A stretch of 64,000 nt of DNA from Certhia americana. Its lineage: Eukaryota > Chordata > Aves > Passeriformes > Certhiidae. The stretch covers positions 37,001,408 to 37,065,407 of the forward strand of contig CM031879.1 in assembly GCA_018697195.1 (NCBI GenBank), written 5' to 3'. A program made the translations under genes and the position numbers. The notes beneath the pieces are model-generated. The model was not told where the DNA came from. It saw only the letters and a program-made list of their open reading frames with translations, and ran no database searches. Of the stretch, positions 46,067 to 60,000 are shown piece by piece (position 1 is the first letter of the stretch; each line of letters opens with the position of its first letter).

Positions 46067-48135
46067 CTAAAGTCATTTAAGACAAGACAAAGATGAAGAT
46101 AGAAAGGAGGGAAAATAGAAACAAAAGTTTGTTTTAACACCATTTAGTTTGTTCCTAGGTTTACATAAGTAACTCTTCATTATAACATAAAATGCCAAAA
46201 AAGAAGACACTTAAAACCCTAGTAACAGATTACAACAAACATAACATAGCATATTTTGCTCATTCAGAGACAGAATTATAGCTTGCACAGAAAAGAACAA
46301 AGCCTGTGACCCTACAAGGTGCATGGCCTAAATCCTCACTGCTGAGGATACTGAAAGATTCCCACTAACATACCCCTTATCTTCTTACCATGTATCATTT
46401 ATATCCCTGAATCACATCCCACGCTAGCGTAGCTATCCTCCCAAACTTGCCTTACCTTCAGTACCTGCAGTCAGAGAGCAGCATTACTGAAAGCAGTGCA
46501 GACTGAAGGAAACCTGACTTCCAGCTTAGTATACTGCATCTGCACCCCTTGGTTTGGCCATCTACGATGTAAAAGCAGAAGTGCAGCTACAGCAGATCAG
46601 ATGGTGCAGACCAAAAAGGCAGGTGCAAGTGTAGGTGCAAGATCACACACAGAGTACTGCTTTACCTTCATTGGTAAAGACAGTTTAAAGCATTTTTGTT
46701 TACTGATAGGAGCTGTTACTGCTCCTTTAGATCACATGTACCTACTACATTACAAGATAATAATTTTGATATAATTTGCATTTATTTTGTAGCGATTTAT
46801 CATCGTATTTATTTTGTAGCTACAGAAGGCCCAGAGCTTCACACATCCTAATAGGAAGATAACTACAGTTTATTTTCAGCCTGCACTTCTTACCTAGAAG
46901 ACCAAAATATAAACCATTGATTTCTGCATAAGAAAATTAGAAGTGTATTGAAGATTTACAAAAGGTTGTAATTTAGCTTAAAATCAAGCTTATTTCCTCT
47001 CTTATGAAAATATTCCCCCATATCATTAAATCATATACCTGTTACATTAAAGTATACTTTGTAAGATTAATCTCTACTAGATTCTACTGTGAATATGGAA
47101 GTATAATGCCAGTAAGCTCCAAGGAGCAAAATACACTTCCTACTATTCTCCTAGTAGTATGTCTTTTCTCTCTACTATGGCTGCACTATATCATGGTTAC
47201 CGTTTCTCATGAACATGTTTTCCAGATGCAGCAATAGAGGGCTACACTTTGATGATGATGTGTATAGAAAAATTGTAATGAATGACAAATGAATATTTAC
47301 TGGCTTACTATCCAGTTTGCTCTGATATTCTAAAAGTTTGACTTACATGTTGCCTTCTGACTATGAATTATTATCTACTGTAATTTTTTCCCCAGGCATA
47401 CTTATCTTCCCTTTGCCAAGTAAAACTAACGTTTATCCAAATTAACTTTTCCTATAAAGTTACAATCTGTAAAAGCTTCCAGCATGCAATATGGCTTTGC
47501 TAGATGTGGCTTTGAGCTGTACATTGAATAAATCGTGTCTCCTTATTATGTAGCTCTTCCATGAGGTCTGAACCATACTAAAAGAGGGATGAGACCCCCA
47601 CCATTTTCTACTTCTTCTTTCAGGTACTGTTTTCAACTTCTTCTTTCAACTTCTGTGTCAAAGCACTAGCTGAATACTTCAAGGGACTTCCAACAGCCAT
47701 ATAGTCATGCCTATCTCCCTTGAATTAAGTGCCTCAGACATACAGGCACATGGAGACACTAGAATTGTAGCTTCTAGAAATTCTGGAGGAGTCTGACATC
47801 GAAAAGACTTTCAAAAGTTTAGCTTCAGAAAAAAAAAAACTCCACTCACTGTGCATCAGATTTTCTTTTAGAATGACTTTACATTCAGCTATTTCATAGT
47901 TCTGTATTTTAGGTCCCTGTTCAGAATTAAAGCCATTCTAATTTTTTAAAAAACTAACAGTTTCTGGAGAAGGACAGAAAGTATTTTAAGAATTTCTGCA
48001 TATTTTTATCAATTCACCAGTTAACCAAATCTACAACTTACACTAGAATCAAAAAATATATAAGTATACAGAAAAAAGAAATAGAAAATCATAAGATTAC
48101 AATATAATAGAACATAAAAAGGTATTTTATTTTAC
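46067..48135 (-). other. PPP1R12A: 2.1-kb intron upstream of the duplicate exon
   Basis: No further exon-like block or mobile element was recognised. Confidence 0.5.
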
Positions 48136-48257
48136 CTTCTTAACAGGTGATGTAGGTGCCCCTTGGCCACCAGCTACTGAAGGTGCCATCACAGCTACTG
48201 ATGCTGATTGCGTACTTGTGGTATTTGCATTATTAGCTGCCGAGGTTTTGGTCTTAT
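48136..48257 (-). CDS. PPP1R12A: PPP1R12A exon: Ala/Thr/Ser-rich linker (~372-412)
   Basis: 122 nt between acceptor TTTGCAG and donor GTAAAA, ending in phase 0 after SPVKK. It encodes a low-complexity DKTKTSAANNANTTST then SASVAVMAPSVAGG. It is the least conserved exon, recognised by its phase, position and the TSPVKK end (TSPIKK in human). Confidence 0.93.
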
Positions 48258-51200
48258 CTGCAAAATATTTACAAGATTTTAATCTTCATTTTTCATTCAC
48301 AATTTCATCACCTTTACAACACTGGCTGAATTTCTATGCAACAGGTTTAACAGTTAACTTTATGACCAGCATTTTATTATTCATTCCTCAGTGTTTTCTT
48401 CCTCACTCCCAATTTCTATCTTACCTAGGTTCACCTTTTTTTCCTAAGAGGTTGTGCATGTAACAATTTTTTTTTATTCATCAAGTGTTACCACTCAGTG
48501 ATGCAGAGACAGAACTACAGAAACATTCAGATTCAAAGTGACTCAAGATAATGAGATAATTCAACCTTCTGCTCAAAGGAGGGTCAATACTGCCTAGGAA
48601 TTAGGTTGCTCAAGCTTTTGATGAGTCACATCTTGGAAACCTCGGGAGAGATTACAGTCTCCCCACATAGCCTGTATTTTAGTAGCAGGCTAAAGACCAT
48701 AAATACTGTAACAGTAGGAGATATGTTAGCATCTCATCTCATTAATGTATATAAATATCTCAAAGGCAGGTGTCGAGGATGGTGCCAGACTTTCTGGTGG
48801 TGTGCAGCAACAGAACAAGGAGCAACAGTCATAAACTAAAATACAAGAAGTTCCACATCAACATGAGGAAGAACAGTGAGGGTGGAAGAGCATTGGAAGA
48901 GATTGCCCAGGGAGATTGTGGAATCTCCCTCTCTAGAGACATTCAAAACTCACCTGGATGCTCTAGGTCACCCTGCCTTGACTGGGGAAGTTGTACTTGA
49001 TGATTTCCAGAGCTTTCTCCCTACCCTGACTATCCTTTGATTCTGTAAAAGTTAATTCAAACTATGGAAGGCAGGTGCCAATCGAAGTGAAACGTTTGCT
49101 CTCTGATAAGTATGCATGTTTGAGCTCAAATAAATAATTAACTGTACAGAGAACCCCAACAGGAATTCTGGTCACCAGAATGACCTGAGGCAGGGACTTG
49201 CCTTCCAGAGCACCAGTTTCACATTTGCTCATTCCTTCTTTGTCCCTTATTTTTCTTGCCTACATTTCACTGTCTACCCACCTACTCTCTTCTGCTTTGT
49301 CCAAATCCCTTTCTCTGTCCATGGTTTACGAACCTTAACCCTTCTTATCCAAGCACAGAGAAAATGTCATGATTGTGATACAATAACTGCTGTCACTGCT
49401 TTTGCTTGAGCTTCATAATGTTACATCTCATTTCTGTTTCACATATTCAAACTACACACACACTCTTTGGGCTCAAATGTTGTCTCCTATTTGTTAGTGC
49501 AGTATGAAGCAACATGGGGTTCAATCCCCACTGGTTTGGCACTACTATAAACACATCTTTCCATCTACATGACCCATACAGCCTAGGAGCAATTAATTTA
49601 GAAAGATTTTCATGCAGTGTTCTCACAACTAACATTTGAATTCAACAAAGTACTAAGCTACAATTAGAAATTGTGTAATAATAATTTACACAATAATAAT
49701 GGTATTGCTGTTACAAACTTGTTTTAGTTATGGACATAGCTGAATAGAAGTTTTAAATGTTAGTTATGAGGTAAACAAATATAAACAGCTTACATGACCA
49801 AAGGCACTTAATGGAAAGTTTGTTTTAAACACAAGTAAAAAAAACATGGTGGCAAAATTCTAGATGATAAATAGGTGAAAACAGTAACGTGTACTGAAAG
49901 TATGATTTGAGATGATGCACAGGCAGATCTGATAGAAATTCATAAGTAATACATCTTTAAAATATACAAAAAAAGTTATCAGGAGTGAAAGCATGGAAAG
50001 AGGAAAATGGATTTTTCATAACTGTATTCTGAAATTATTTCTACTACAGCAAGAACATAGTTGCATACATGCCTGAGCTGATATGGACTAATTAAAAAAA
50101 ATTAAAGTATGTCAAAAAAGTAAGTTACAAAATCTGAACTGATGAAAATTTAATTTTTTTAATCTTGTTTCCCTGTCCTTTGCAATAACGTACTTCCATA
50201 TCGATATTTCCCTTCTTGGTCTTACAGACAGAAGTGTACTTATATATAAACTGTATTCTCACATAACCAATGAAACAAAATATAGGAAAAAATTTTAATT
50301 ATCCCAAAAGATTAGAAATCACCATTTCCAGTACTTCAGAATAATGAACACTGCTAAAATGTTTCCCAACCAGAATGCTCCTTTTAATAATAAGATTTTT
50401 CACTAGAAAAGTCTTTCACTACCTTAAGCTGAATAATGGCAAAAAAAGGGAAAGTAAAATCTTGGAACTTAAGAGATGTAGCTCTACAGGGAAAAGCTTA
50501 AAGTGTATCTTGCCAAATAAAGTATGATAAAGCCTTGTTGATATTAAAACCCCCAAAGTTTACATAAATTAATTCTTGTGTCACAGTCAAATTTTCCTGG
50601 CACGAACTACTGCAGTGAAGAGAACACAGTCACTAGAGTCATAAAGTTCAGCAGACATTACAGTCAGCTCAGTGACAGAGAAATCACTACATGTTATATA
50701 TTGTAAGTAGTTTGAGTTTAGCAAAGCTCAGTAAATAACAGATGCAAGTACACTAAGGTGAAAGCGTAATTACACAGCTTGCCAGACACTTTTTTTCAGC
50801 TTAATACTGAAATACTGGATTATTTCAAACTACAAAAAAAATAATTAAATCATAATATAAAGTTTGGCTTCACAAGTTTTTACTTCTACCTACATTAAAT
50901 GCTTATGATAGATTTGCTAGCTCTAAAATACCTTCTTAGTCGTATCTTTTCAGGTGAAAAAATTAGAATGTATTAAAATGAAAACTGACAGCTCACCAAA
51001 AAGGGTTACTTATTTTTAAAAGTTTATGTATAAAATATTAACAAGCTATTTCTAATGATTTCCATGTCTGTGTACTGTACTGCTGCACTGAAATTCTAAT
51101 ATTCTTTATTCGGATTGAACATACATCTTTAAACTCTTACTGCCAGACACCTGTTTTCTGGTTTGAAAGGAAAAGATACTATGCTATTCTTGTATCAGTA

Positions 51201-51872
51201 CTTGCTACTCTGATAATTGTTCACAGGAAAAACAACCCACTAATTCCATTTCCCTAGAGAGAAATAGAGAATAATGTGCATATGACTTGGCATACAATGC
51301 AAAACTTTTCAAAGAACATTCCTCTTGAACTGAAGTTATATATGAAGCAACAGTTAGCATTAAAATAACACCTTTAGAAGTTTATCTCAGTACACACTTA
51401 AAATATATGCACTACTACTTTATGAATACCTGAGCCAGATTAAATGGTAATTCCTTCAAGATGAGAACATTTGCCCTTCTGCTGATCCAATCTCTAGACC
51501 AATTCCACAAGCAAAAGATACTGTTAAGAAGTCTTCCTCTCTAATCTGATCTTCTAACTTTTTTAATGTTTCTGACATGCTACTTCAGGCTTATATTATT
51601 ATACCTAAGTAATCAAAAGCATCAATTTGTTAAGCAGACAATCAAGTAAGCTGGTTAACAGCTTTAGCCTATGTAGCCAGCAGTAAAGGCATCCATTTGA
51701 TACGTCTATTATGATTTGACTTTAGACTTACATAAATTTACCTTAAAATAACTGGACACTTAGTGAAATACAGAAGAATAAGTGAAATGTAACATACTTA
51801 ACTCTTTATCATGAGATATTAAAAATTAATAAAGTAAATATTTAAGGAAAGGCAATGCTCCAAATAACATAC
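48258..51872 (-). other. PPP1R12A: 3.6-kb intron
   Basis: Contains the CR1 fragment at 48738-49047; otherwise AT-rich without recognisable features. Confidence 0.55.
48738..49047 (+). mobile_element. CR1 LINE 3' fragment
   Basis: Sense-orientation CR1 3' region: AATATCTCAAAGGCAGGTGT, GGAAGAACAGTGAGGGTGGA, GGAGATTGTGGAATCTCCCT and a terminal CTTTGATTCTGT. Antisense to the gene. Confidence 0.85.
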
Positions 51873-52030
51873 CTGTCTCTGCTTCAGATTCTGAGTCATC
51901 ATCCTCCTCCTCTTCACTAGAACAACTGGATTCATCCTTCTTTCCTTCTTCTTCTTCATCTGCTTTCTCTTGCTCCAGAGACTCTATACTAGATGCGTTC
52001 TTCTCTTGCTCCATAATCAGCGTCTCCTTA
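51873..52030 (-). CDS. PPP1R12A: PPP1R12A exon: acidic region (~319-372)
   Basis: 158 nt, acceptor CTCAG, donor GTATGT. It encodes NKETLIMEQEKNASSIES followed by a Glu/Asp/Ser-rich block (GKKDESSCSSEEEEDDDSES). In MYPT1 this acidic stretch contributes to phosphorylated-myosin and PP1c contacts. LIMEQEKNASS fits my memory of chicken MYPT1 rather than human. Confidence 0.97.
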
Positions 52031-52155
52031 CTGAGTTTGAAAAGAGAAGTATTTATTAAGTACTGAAAAATTTACTAAAGCCTTAAGTAGGACTTTGTGA
52101 CAGCTTGTAAAGTCATCCTTTGAAAGACTTCATAATTTTTCTGATTTTTACTTAC

Positions 52156-52244
52156 TTTTTGAATGTTTTCTGTGTCTGATTATTATCCATGTTGGCTGTG
52201 GATTCAATTAGGGGAGATTTCTTTTCACGTTTTTCACTATGAAG
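52156..52244 (-). CDS. PPP1R12A: PPP1R12A exon: linker (~290-319)
   Basis: 89 nt between acceptor TTGTAG and donor GTAAGT. It encodes LHSEKREKKSPLIES, then NMDNNQTQKTFK and two bases of an Asn codon. Matches the MYPT1 linker between ankyrin domain and acidic region. Only 125 nt separate it from the next exon downstream. Confidence 0.96.
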
Positions 52245-52641
52245 CTACAAAACATAGAAGGAGTTTAATTGTTAGAATGGCATCTGTGTGACAAAATTAC
52301 CAATGGACAGGAATCTCAAAATACTGTAAACACTAGAATGTGTATAAACTTTCAAAGTATGAATGTTCAAAACTCTGAAAATCTTAGAAATTGTTATTCC
52401 AAGTAAGATACTCATTGTTGATATTTCAGATCATAAAATGCCCACTGGACAAGGCAAGTTGTAGATTGTCTTTCTTCTTCCGAAGTTTTTTTTTGTCACC
52501 ACAGGTGACCAAGTAAGGGCATAAAAGACCTTTTGAGATGACTGTGGCATCACCTGAACTGAAGCCCTGAATCTAAAACTTTGGTTTTAATCTAAATGCT
52601 GCCCTGAGTTGGATACCATAATCATATGTATAATAAAACGT

Positions 52642-52668
52642 AACATATATATATATACACACACATAT
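52642..52668 (+). repeat. (TA)n(CA)n microsatellite
   Basis: Alternating TA followed by CACACA, 14 bases from the donor side of the exon at 52682-52756. Confidence 0.85.
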
Positions 52669-52681
52669 GCACAAGGCCTAC

Positions 52682-52756
52682 CAGATTCTGCTTCTTTTGT
52701 AACTCTTCTAAATATCCTAGAATATCTTCATCTGCCACATCAAATGCTGTCTGACC
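52682..52756 (-). CDS. PPP1R12A: PPP1R12A exon: helix after the ankyrin domain (~265-289)
   Basis: 75 nt, exactly 25 codons, phase 0-0, acceptor CTCCAG and donor GTAGGC. It encodes GQTAFDVADEDILGYLEE through QKKQNL, the capping helix that closes the MYPT1 ankyrin domain. Because it is symmetrical it could be skipped without a frameshift; I see no other sign that it is. Confidence 0.96.
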
Positions 52757-54919
52757 CTGGAGAAGGGGAAGAAGGAAAACACCATAATTGCACAACAAAA
52801 TTTAAATGTATCGGACTACGATGTCTTTTCGTCACATGATGATGGAGGTTAAGGAGAACATTTGAGATGGAAATTGGAAAATAAGAATCAAGCTCTACAG
52901 CAAACTGTTAGTCTGTCAGTACTTAAAAACAATTTTGCTATTGCGAAATTCCTTTTTTATTCCTTTTTTATTCAGGGGAGGGGGTGGTGGAGGGGCAGGA
53001 ATTTAAATGAAAACATTTATACCTGATGAGTAAACACATTTCTAAGTGATAAAGACATGACGATAAAATTTTCTTGTTGTTTGAAAGAAAAAAAGAACAC
53101 TATGAATGAAAAGCAGATTGATGAATATAATCTCACAGTATTAGTGCCAAACAACTGTTCACAATGGCAGTTGAATGGATGAATCCTGAGCAGTTCAGTA
53201 TCCTGCCCATCTTAGACTACCACATACAGCTTGATTTTTTAAGTTTTAATGATTTAGGGCAGTTTTACTGAATTTAAGCAGTCATGCGTTGACATTTTAC
53301 AGCAAAACTGTATTTTACAATTTACATTCTATTTGATAAAAGATCTGCTATGACCACTTGTTACTTCTCCTTAGGGTATGATTTCCATTGGACATATACT
53401 TGAAGGCTGGAATCTAGGAAAAATCCAATATTCACTGGCATAAATGCAGCTGCCTCAACATGCTGGGTGGACTTACTGAGATGTTGGGGGGATCACGACA
53501 AAATCAAACTAGGAAGCACTTCTGTACAACAACCAGTAATAAAAACAGAGCTGTCATTTTAAAGTGGCCATAGCAGCTTATAAAAAATAATGAAAGGTGT
53601 TCCTGTTTGTGCTTATTTCAGTTTCTCAGAATGTAAACTAAAGGCAAACTTATTCCTAATTACACTGTGAAGACTATCATAACTGGTTAGAAAGGATGAA
53701 CCTTTAAACCGCTAATTCTGATCACACAGCACAAGCACCTTTCAACAAGCATTAGCCAAAACAGCTTGAGGTCTTCTGCCATCACAAGTTGATTATTTGC
53801 ATTATAACTACAGTTTTTATTGTGGCCTTCTATTTTTAGTTAGCTATTACTTGGTTGTTAGAGCTACTATGACCACAAAAAGTCACTTTGCAGAAAACTG
53901 TTGCAGTTGGAAGGTTACTTCTAAAACCCTAATCTGCAACAGTTGATACCTGAAATCAGGTGCCCTAAACCATAATGGCTGAGTTCTCTGATATGCTAGA
54001 GTCCTGAAACTGAACCAAATCCAGTTTTGAATCTTATCTCCAAAAGCAAAAATGCTTACTAGCTTACTTAAAAACAGGCAAAACTTTCCTAGACTGCAGA
54101 GACAGGTCCATATACCAAAATAACCCAGCTGACATCTCTCAATGCTTCCTTTTTCCTTAGTCTTTTCAAGTGGATTCAAACATACTTCTATGGGAGTACC
54201 CTCTAATGTGTAACATCCATATTTTCACAACCACAGTAAAAATCAAACATATAAATTGAAAGTAGAACAGAATCTATCTGCAAAACACAGTACGAGTAGA
54301 AGAATGAGAGCTCAGCACTTACATGGCTGAATGAAAAGGTTTGGATCCTTTTGATGGTTATGTGAACTCATGAACATATTTGTGTCTATCGGGAGCAAGA
54401 TCAGGTAGCTACAAAGGCCATTGTATAAAAGTCAAAGAAACAGAGCTTAGGAAGCATTCAGGGGGTCCAGAGTTGCCCAAGAGTTTCTTCCATCACACCC
54501 AAATCAGTCCAATACATTGACAACTGTTTAATATACCAACACAAGCTGATTTTTTAAGAGTCCAAACACTACCCAAACACATCATCATCTTCAGAGATCA
54601 AATGAAAGCCTGAATGCAATCCATCAAGACATCAATTTTGTACCTCTGAAATGCCAACAAACCCTTTCAACTGTGAATTTCCATGTCAAAGATTGAATGG
54701 AACATTTAATATGAACTAAGCATACAGTTGGCCTAGAAATTAATTTCAACAATCAGAGAATTTAGTTCTGAACACAACCATGCTGTTTAGACAACACATG
54801 CATTATAAGCTCCACGTACAGTAAACAGCAGTTTATCATCACTTTTCTTACCCTGGCTTCTAAAGTCACTTTAGAGACCAGAACTTTGTATCTTGACAAG
54901 GATTACATAAAAATCCTAC
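52757..54919 (-). other. PPP1R12A: 2.2-kb intron
   Basis: No recognisable exon, mobile element or RNA gene. Confidence 0.5.
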
Positions 54920-55064
54920 CACTTTGTTGACAGCCTCCATATCACATAGGTTTTCCACTAAAATGCGACATGCTTCTTCTTTACCCCAGTGAGCAGCAGC
55001 ATGAAGTGGTGTCCAGCCATCATAATCTTTAATATTTACATCGTAGTGAGCCTGTATTAAAAGC
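54920..55064 (-). CDS. PPP1R12A: PPP1R12A exon: ankyrin repeats 5-6 (~216-264)
   Basis: 145 nt between acceptor CTTCAG and donor GTAGGA, ending in phase 0. It encodes LLIQAHYDVN, then GWTPLHAAAHWGKEEACRI, and ends NKV. The residue after Ala in QAHYDVN sits where ankyrin repeats usually have glycine (GADVN); here it is CAC, histidine. Human has Gly; I recall Arg in chicken. Confidence 0.97.
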
Positions 55065-56840
55065 CTGAAGAAATTAAAAGGAATAGATCTTGACACTGCC
55101 AACAGGGATAAATAAATTTTCGTAAAAACTGTAAAACTACTCTATGGTAATATCTTTCTCCTTTTTTCTCATAGATATTTTAGTTGGACTACTGACAATT
55201 GATTGATTTTACTTCTCATAGAAATATCCGCCTTTTCATTGTTTAGCAGGTGTGTACAAATGTTTTAAGGAAAAATCAAGGAAAAGAGCCTTTTCCATTT
55301 TCTCTATTCACTTCCTCTCCAAAGACCATTGTTTCTATAGTGAGATATTCTTCTCTGTACACGCAGTAGTAGGCAAAAGGCTTTTTAAGGAAAAGAGTTG
55401 TAAAATGTAAAAAATTGTTAGATACAGTGTTTTTATTAGTAAACTATTAAAATCTCCTTCCATTCTAAAATTAGCTGCTTGAAACTTTCATTTCCTGTCA
55501 TTAACTTTTTGCAAAAAATCTAATGTTTACATGCCTCAACTCTTCTCTGAGGGGGAGCAGAGTTTTTCAGAGAGAGGACGTGCTGTCCTGCCTGCATTCA
55601 CCACTCAAATTCATCATGGTTCTCAGGTGAGCATCAGTGACAAAGGACAATTAACTTAACAAGTATTTTTATATGTAAAGATCTAAGAGCTTTCTGAACC
55701 ACTGTCCATAACAGTTAAAAATCACATAAGAACAAAATATTATTTTCACAAAATTCTCTCAGTTTCTCAAGAGCCAGTATATTTATAGTAATATCCTCCA
55801 ATGAGTCAACTTTTACACATGCTCAGCTGCAAATCTTGCAGTCTTGCATCTAATACAGAGCACACATTTTTGATAATTTGAAGCAATCATAAAAATTGCC
55901 TGCATATTTGCCTCTCTCAGGAGAAGAATACAGAATGGACTACAAAAAAGACAGTAACTGAGGGAACTAAAAAACACCCATACAGTTACAGATACTCCCT
56001 TACAGACACCTGCTACTCTAAAACAAAAATGACTTTTTTCCAACAGAATAATTTCTATCCATCATATTGAAGCATCAGGGTATTTTGAAACAGAACTCCC
56101 ACTGAAAAAATTGCTCCGCAGACCTTAAAGGCACCAACACTCACAGTCAGGATGCATGCTCATTTTCACTCATGTTACAGTTTGCAAATGCTCCTACCAC
56201 TGCTAAAGCAGTCAAACAAATTTACAATCATGTTAAAGCAATGCATTACGAATTATGCTATACTACAGTAAAAGTAGAGATGTAATGAAAAAGAAAGTAA
56301 ATCTGGTACAATATATATTGATATTACATTAATGAAAAGCTGTGAATTAGGGGACACCTGAAGACTAAAGCTTTCCAGGGAAGATTTCAACAGTCATGAT
56401 TTTTAAGAACATCAAAACACAATTATCTGGTTTTTAAGTGTAAAAACTTTTAGCCTGGATTCAAACTCTGCTTTATGTATGGAAATAAACATGTTGTCTT
56501 GAAAATATGCACCAGCCAGGATGCTAACTGGCATTATAAAAATGTCTTCAGCTTGTTTACATAGCTAGCTTTAGAAACAGGGCAAGTTTTTTATCAACTT
56601 TCTTCTCTTAAGTAAGTATTCAGGCTCAACAGGTATAGTGTTATTCATATTTTGAATGACTTAGAATAGAAAGCTAACAACATTTTTTATGAGTGCTTGA
56701 AAACAAAATCAAGCTTTGAGAATAGATTGCTCTAGAGAGACTGGGATTTTCAAGATACATTCCATAAAAATTAGAAATGCCCAATTCCAAGCAACAATAC
56801 ATCAAGACAATAAAATATGAAAAAGTTAAATCATACTTAC
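55065..56840 (-). other. PPP1R12A: 1.8-kb intron
   Basis: No recognisable exon, mobile element or RNA gene. Confidence 0.5.
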
Positions 56841-57000
56841 TTTAAGACTTCTGTATAGCCCTTAGCAGCAGCTACATGAAGTGCTGTACCACCAGATTTT
56901 GCATGCCTGACATCATTTATATGGCCACTGTTGAGCCACTGTCTTGCATCTCTTAGCATTATTCGTTCTTCTTCTTTTCGAGCTGATTCTATATCAACCC
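56841..57000 (-). CDS. PPP1R12A: PPP1R12A exon: inter-repeat linker and start of ankyrin repeat 5 (~163-216)
   Basis: 160 nt between acceptor TTAG and a consensus donor GTAAGT. It encodes VDIESARKEEERIM, then the conserved LRDARQWLNSGHINDV linker that separates the two ankyrin blocks of MYPT1, then TALHVAAAKGYTEVL and two bases of a lysine codon. The preceding intron is about 6.2 kb. Confidence 0.97.
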
Positions 57001-60000
57001 CTAATTCAGACAGGGAGGGGGAGAGGGGAAGAGAAGACATAAAATATTTTAAATATTTTATTCAAGTATTTCAATTCAATTATAGAACAAATATTATGCC
57101 ACATTTATATGATATGGCAAAATAAGAACTAAACAATCTGAATAATGTTTAAAGTTAGATAGGAATATTTTTTTGAAGATTAGTTCCAAGGTTATGGAAA
57201 CATCCAATATTGTAAGACATCTTGCATCACGACTTTTTTAACAAAAGAAGGAGCTGGGTGGAAAAAGGATTATAAATAAATAATAATAAAAATAAATCTC
57301 CTAAAACTCTCAAATTCGTTCTTTTAAGAATGTCTACCATCACATTAATAACCACTGAAGTGACCTGTTTAAAAAAAAGAGAAAATTCTATTTTAATTTT
57401 CTAAGCACCAAAAAGTAAGTCTGTGATGATGTATCTGTATACAGTAGAAAACAGCTGAAGTTGTTTTACAAACAGATCTCCACAGGAATTGAAACAATCT
57501 TGCTTCTTAACACTGATGACAAGATGGAGCTATACCTTTTATACTATCTAAAGCACTTCTGTTTTTTCTCCTATCACTGTGAATCACAAACCTTACACAC
57601 AAATAGACAACACTCTGGATATATCACTTCATAGCTCTACTAAAAAAAAAACCAAAAACATTGAAAACTTTTTTACAGTATGTCTCACAAAAAACCCAAC
57701 CAACACATACTGATGGAAAGGGAGATACATAGTCTACCATCATAACACCTACAAGCAGATGCATCAGGTTAAACAAATGGAAATAAATTCCAGACCCTGA
57801 ATGGGTAATGCAAACACATTATTTGCAAGCATTTTTGCAATTACTACTTAAGAACAAAGCAGGAAAGAGATCCTGCTTGAAAAGAACTATGCATGAGCAC
57901 AATTCTATCTATGATGGCTGAGTGGGGACAACTCATAAGGAAATGCAATTTAGAAACCATGATCATTAAGAGCACACATTGCATCTGGGTTAACCCCATC
58001 AGAAAATCAGTGACATAACCCTCAAATAAATGTTTTTATGTGGATGATTTCTCCAATCTTACACACTGGTATGCAGGGACTTGGGAGATACATACTGTAA
58101 AACTTAATGTTAAGGACAATCAAAAGATAAAACTTCACTAAGTATCATAAAGTAATTGAAGCAAGTTAAACAGTCAGTGTTCTGAGGACTTGACTGAACT
58201 CCTAGATCCATTAATTTACCAGCAAACCCATTTTAATCTTGACAGTTTAGGTAAAAAATGAATAGAATTTTATTTTATCAGAAACTGATGAAAAATCATA
58301 ATCTGGATGTTGAGTCTCCAAGATTCAGGAAGACTTACAAGGCTGTTGAAGGACTCAGCAGAGGAAAAAGCAGAAAAACTTTCCAAGTATGACAAATATG
58401 AAAAGTGAAGACCTGAAATTCTGAATCAATAACACACTAACAGCCATTTACTCTCAGGAAGATCCTACATGTTAATATGTGAATTACTGCAAACTGTAAC
58501 TTCATGGGCCTGAGCATCTGCTTGCCTTTCAGAATGACACAGCAGTGATCAGCAGGTTCTGGGACAATACTCTAGAGTACAGTCATTTACTCATCAGTGT
58601 TGCCCGCAAAACACTACTATGTAAATAGCGTATATTTGATCATCTCTTAGTCACATCCATGTCTGTTCCCTTTCTGTATGCTCAAAGTCCAACTTGAATC
58701 CTCAACAGCATGAGTAATCTTCTCCATCTGAAGAATCCAAAAAAATACCTGTGAGTGTAAAACTATTCATGTACATAGCTGTTTGTTCTGAGGCATTTTT
58801 GTATAAAGGAAGAACAGAGAAAAAACTCATTCCAGACCCCGATCTTGTGAGCTTCCAGTGGGTCACATCGAAACTGACTTTCCAGATAGGCCTAATGACC
58901 CAGGTTACCATGTCAAAATAGCAATGCTTATGCAGAAAAAGTAATACTCAATATAGACTTCCACTGATATCAGGAATTATTGCGCTTCTGAAACCCAAAC
59001 AAAATATAATGGTTGCAGAGGAGTAATGGCTGTATCAGTACATCGTTTTACAAGACAGTAAATTTCTGGTCATATTTCAACAGAAGGAAGGACCAAAATC
59101 TAAACAAAACATTCCACATTAATAACCGGCATGAAAATGGGAATTAAATTTTGTGTCACAGATAAAAAAGCTGTGCTCTGAGATAAATACAATTCCCATT
59201 ATTAACTACAGAAAATTCAATGTAAACAGCCTTTATTATACCTTGTATGGGCCTTTCTCCTTCCTTTTGTTTTCCAGACTCTACTAAGATACCAGGGGAA
59301 AAGAAAATGCTCTTCATCTGTTTCCAACCCTTTCTCCCGACGGCCCATAGATGGCAATGCGCTGCCTCCCAGCTCAGCCTCAGCCACAGCACTCGCTCAC
59401 ACCAGCAGCGCGTTTAACCTCTCTGGCAGCCCAACAACTTAAATCATTAATAATATATTGCTAAATGCCTCCACTTTTTTTTCTGATCAACACGTGCTAC
59501 TCAACAGCTCCAAACAGGTTTGAAAACAGTGTGCCGTTCAGCGAGGATTTAATGAAAATTCAGCATAAATTTAACTGCTGAATCATTGTTTCAGGACGAC
59601 TCAGCCATATAAAGGCATGTTTTATAGATACTGCAGGGAAGATCAACTTTTTACTTCATGAAGTGAATGTTTATATACAAATGTAATAGTTCGCATTTTA
59701 TCCACATAAACAAATCTGAGTTAAGCAATACATCTGGGAGAGTCTTGTTACATTACCTATAATTAAGAATGAGGACCATGTGTTTCTCCTTGGAACAGGA
59801 AGAGTGACCACTCTGATAGTTACTGAATACATAGCTACCACACGGAATCCCTGATTCACCTCCCATCACCTCTCCTCACTAACTCACCTCCTGAGAATGT
59901 TTCCTATAATTCAAAATAACTGCTTAAGCAGTTAAAAATAATTTTAAGAGGACATCTGATGATCAACAGCTTAAAAAAATCACTTCAAACCATTATACTT

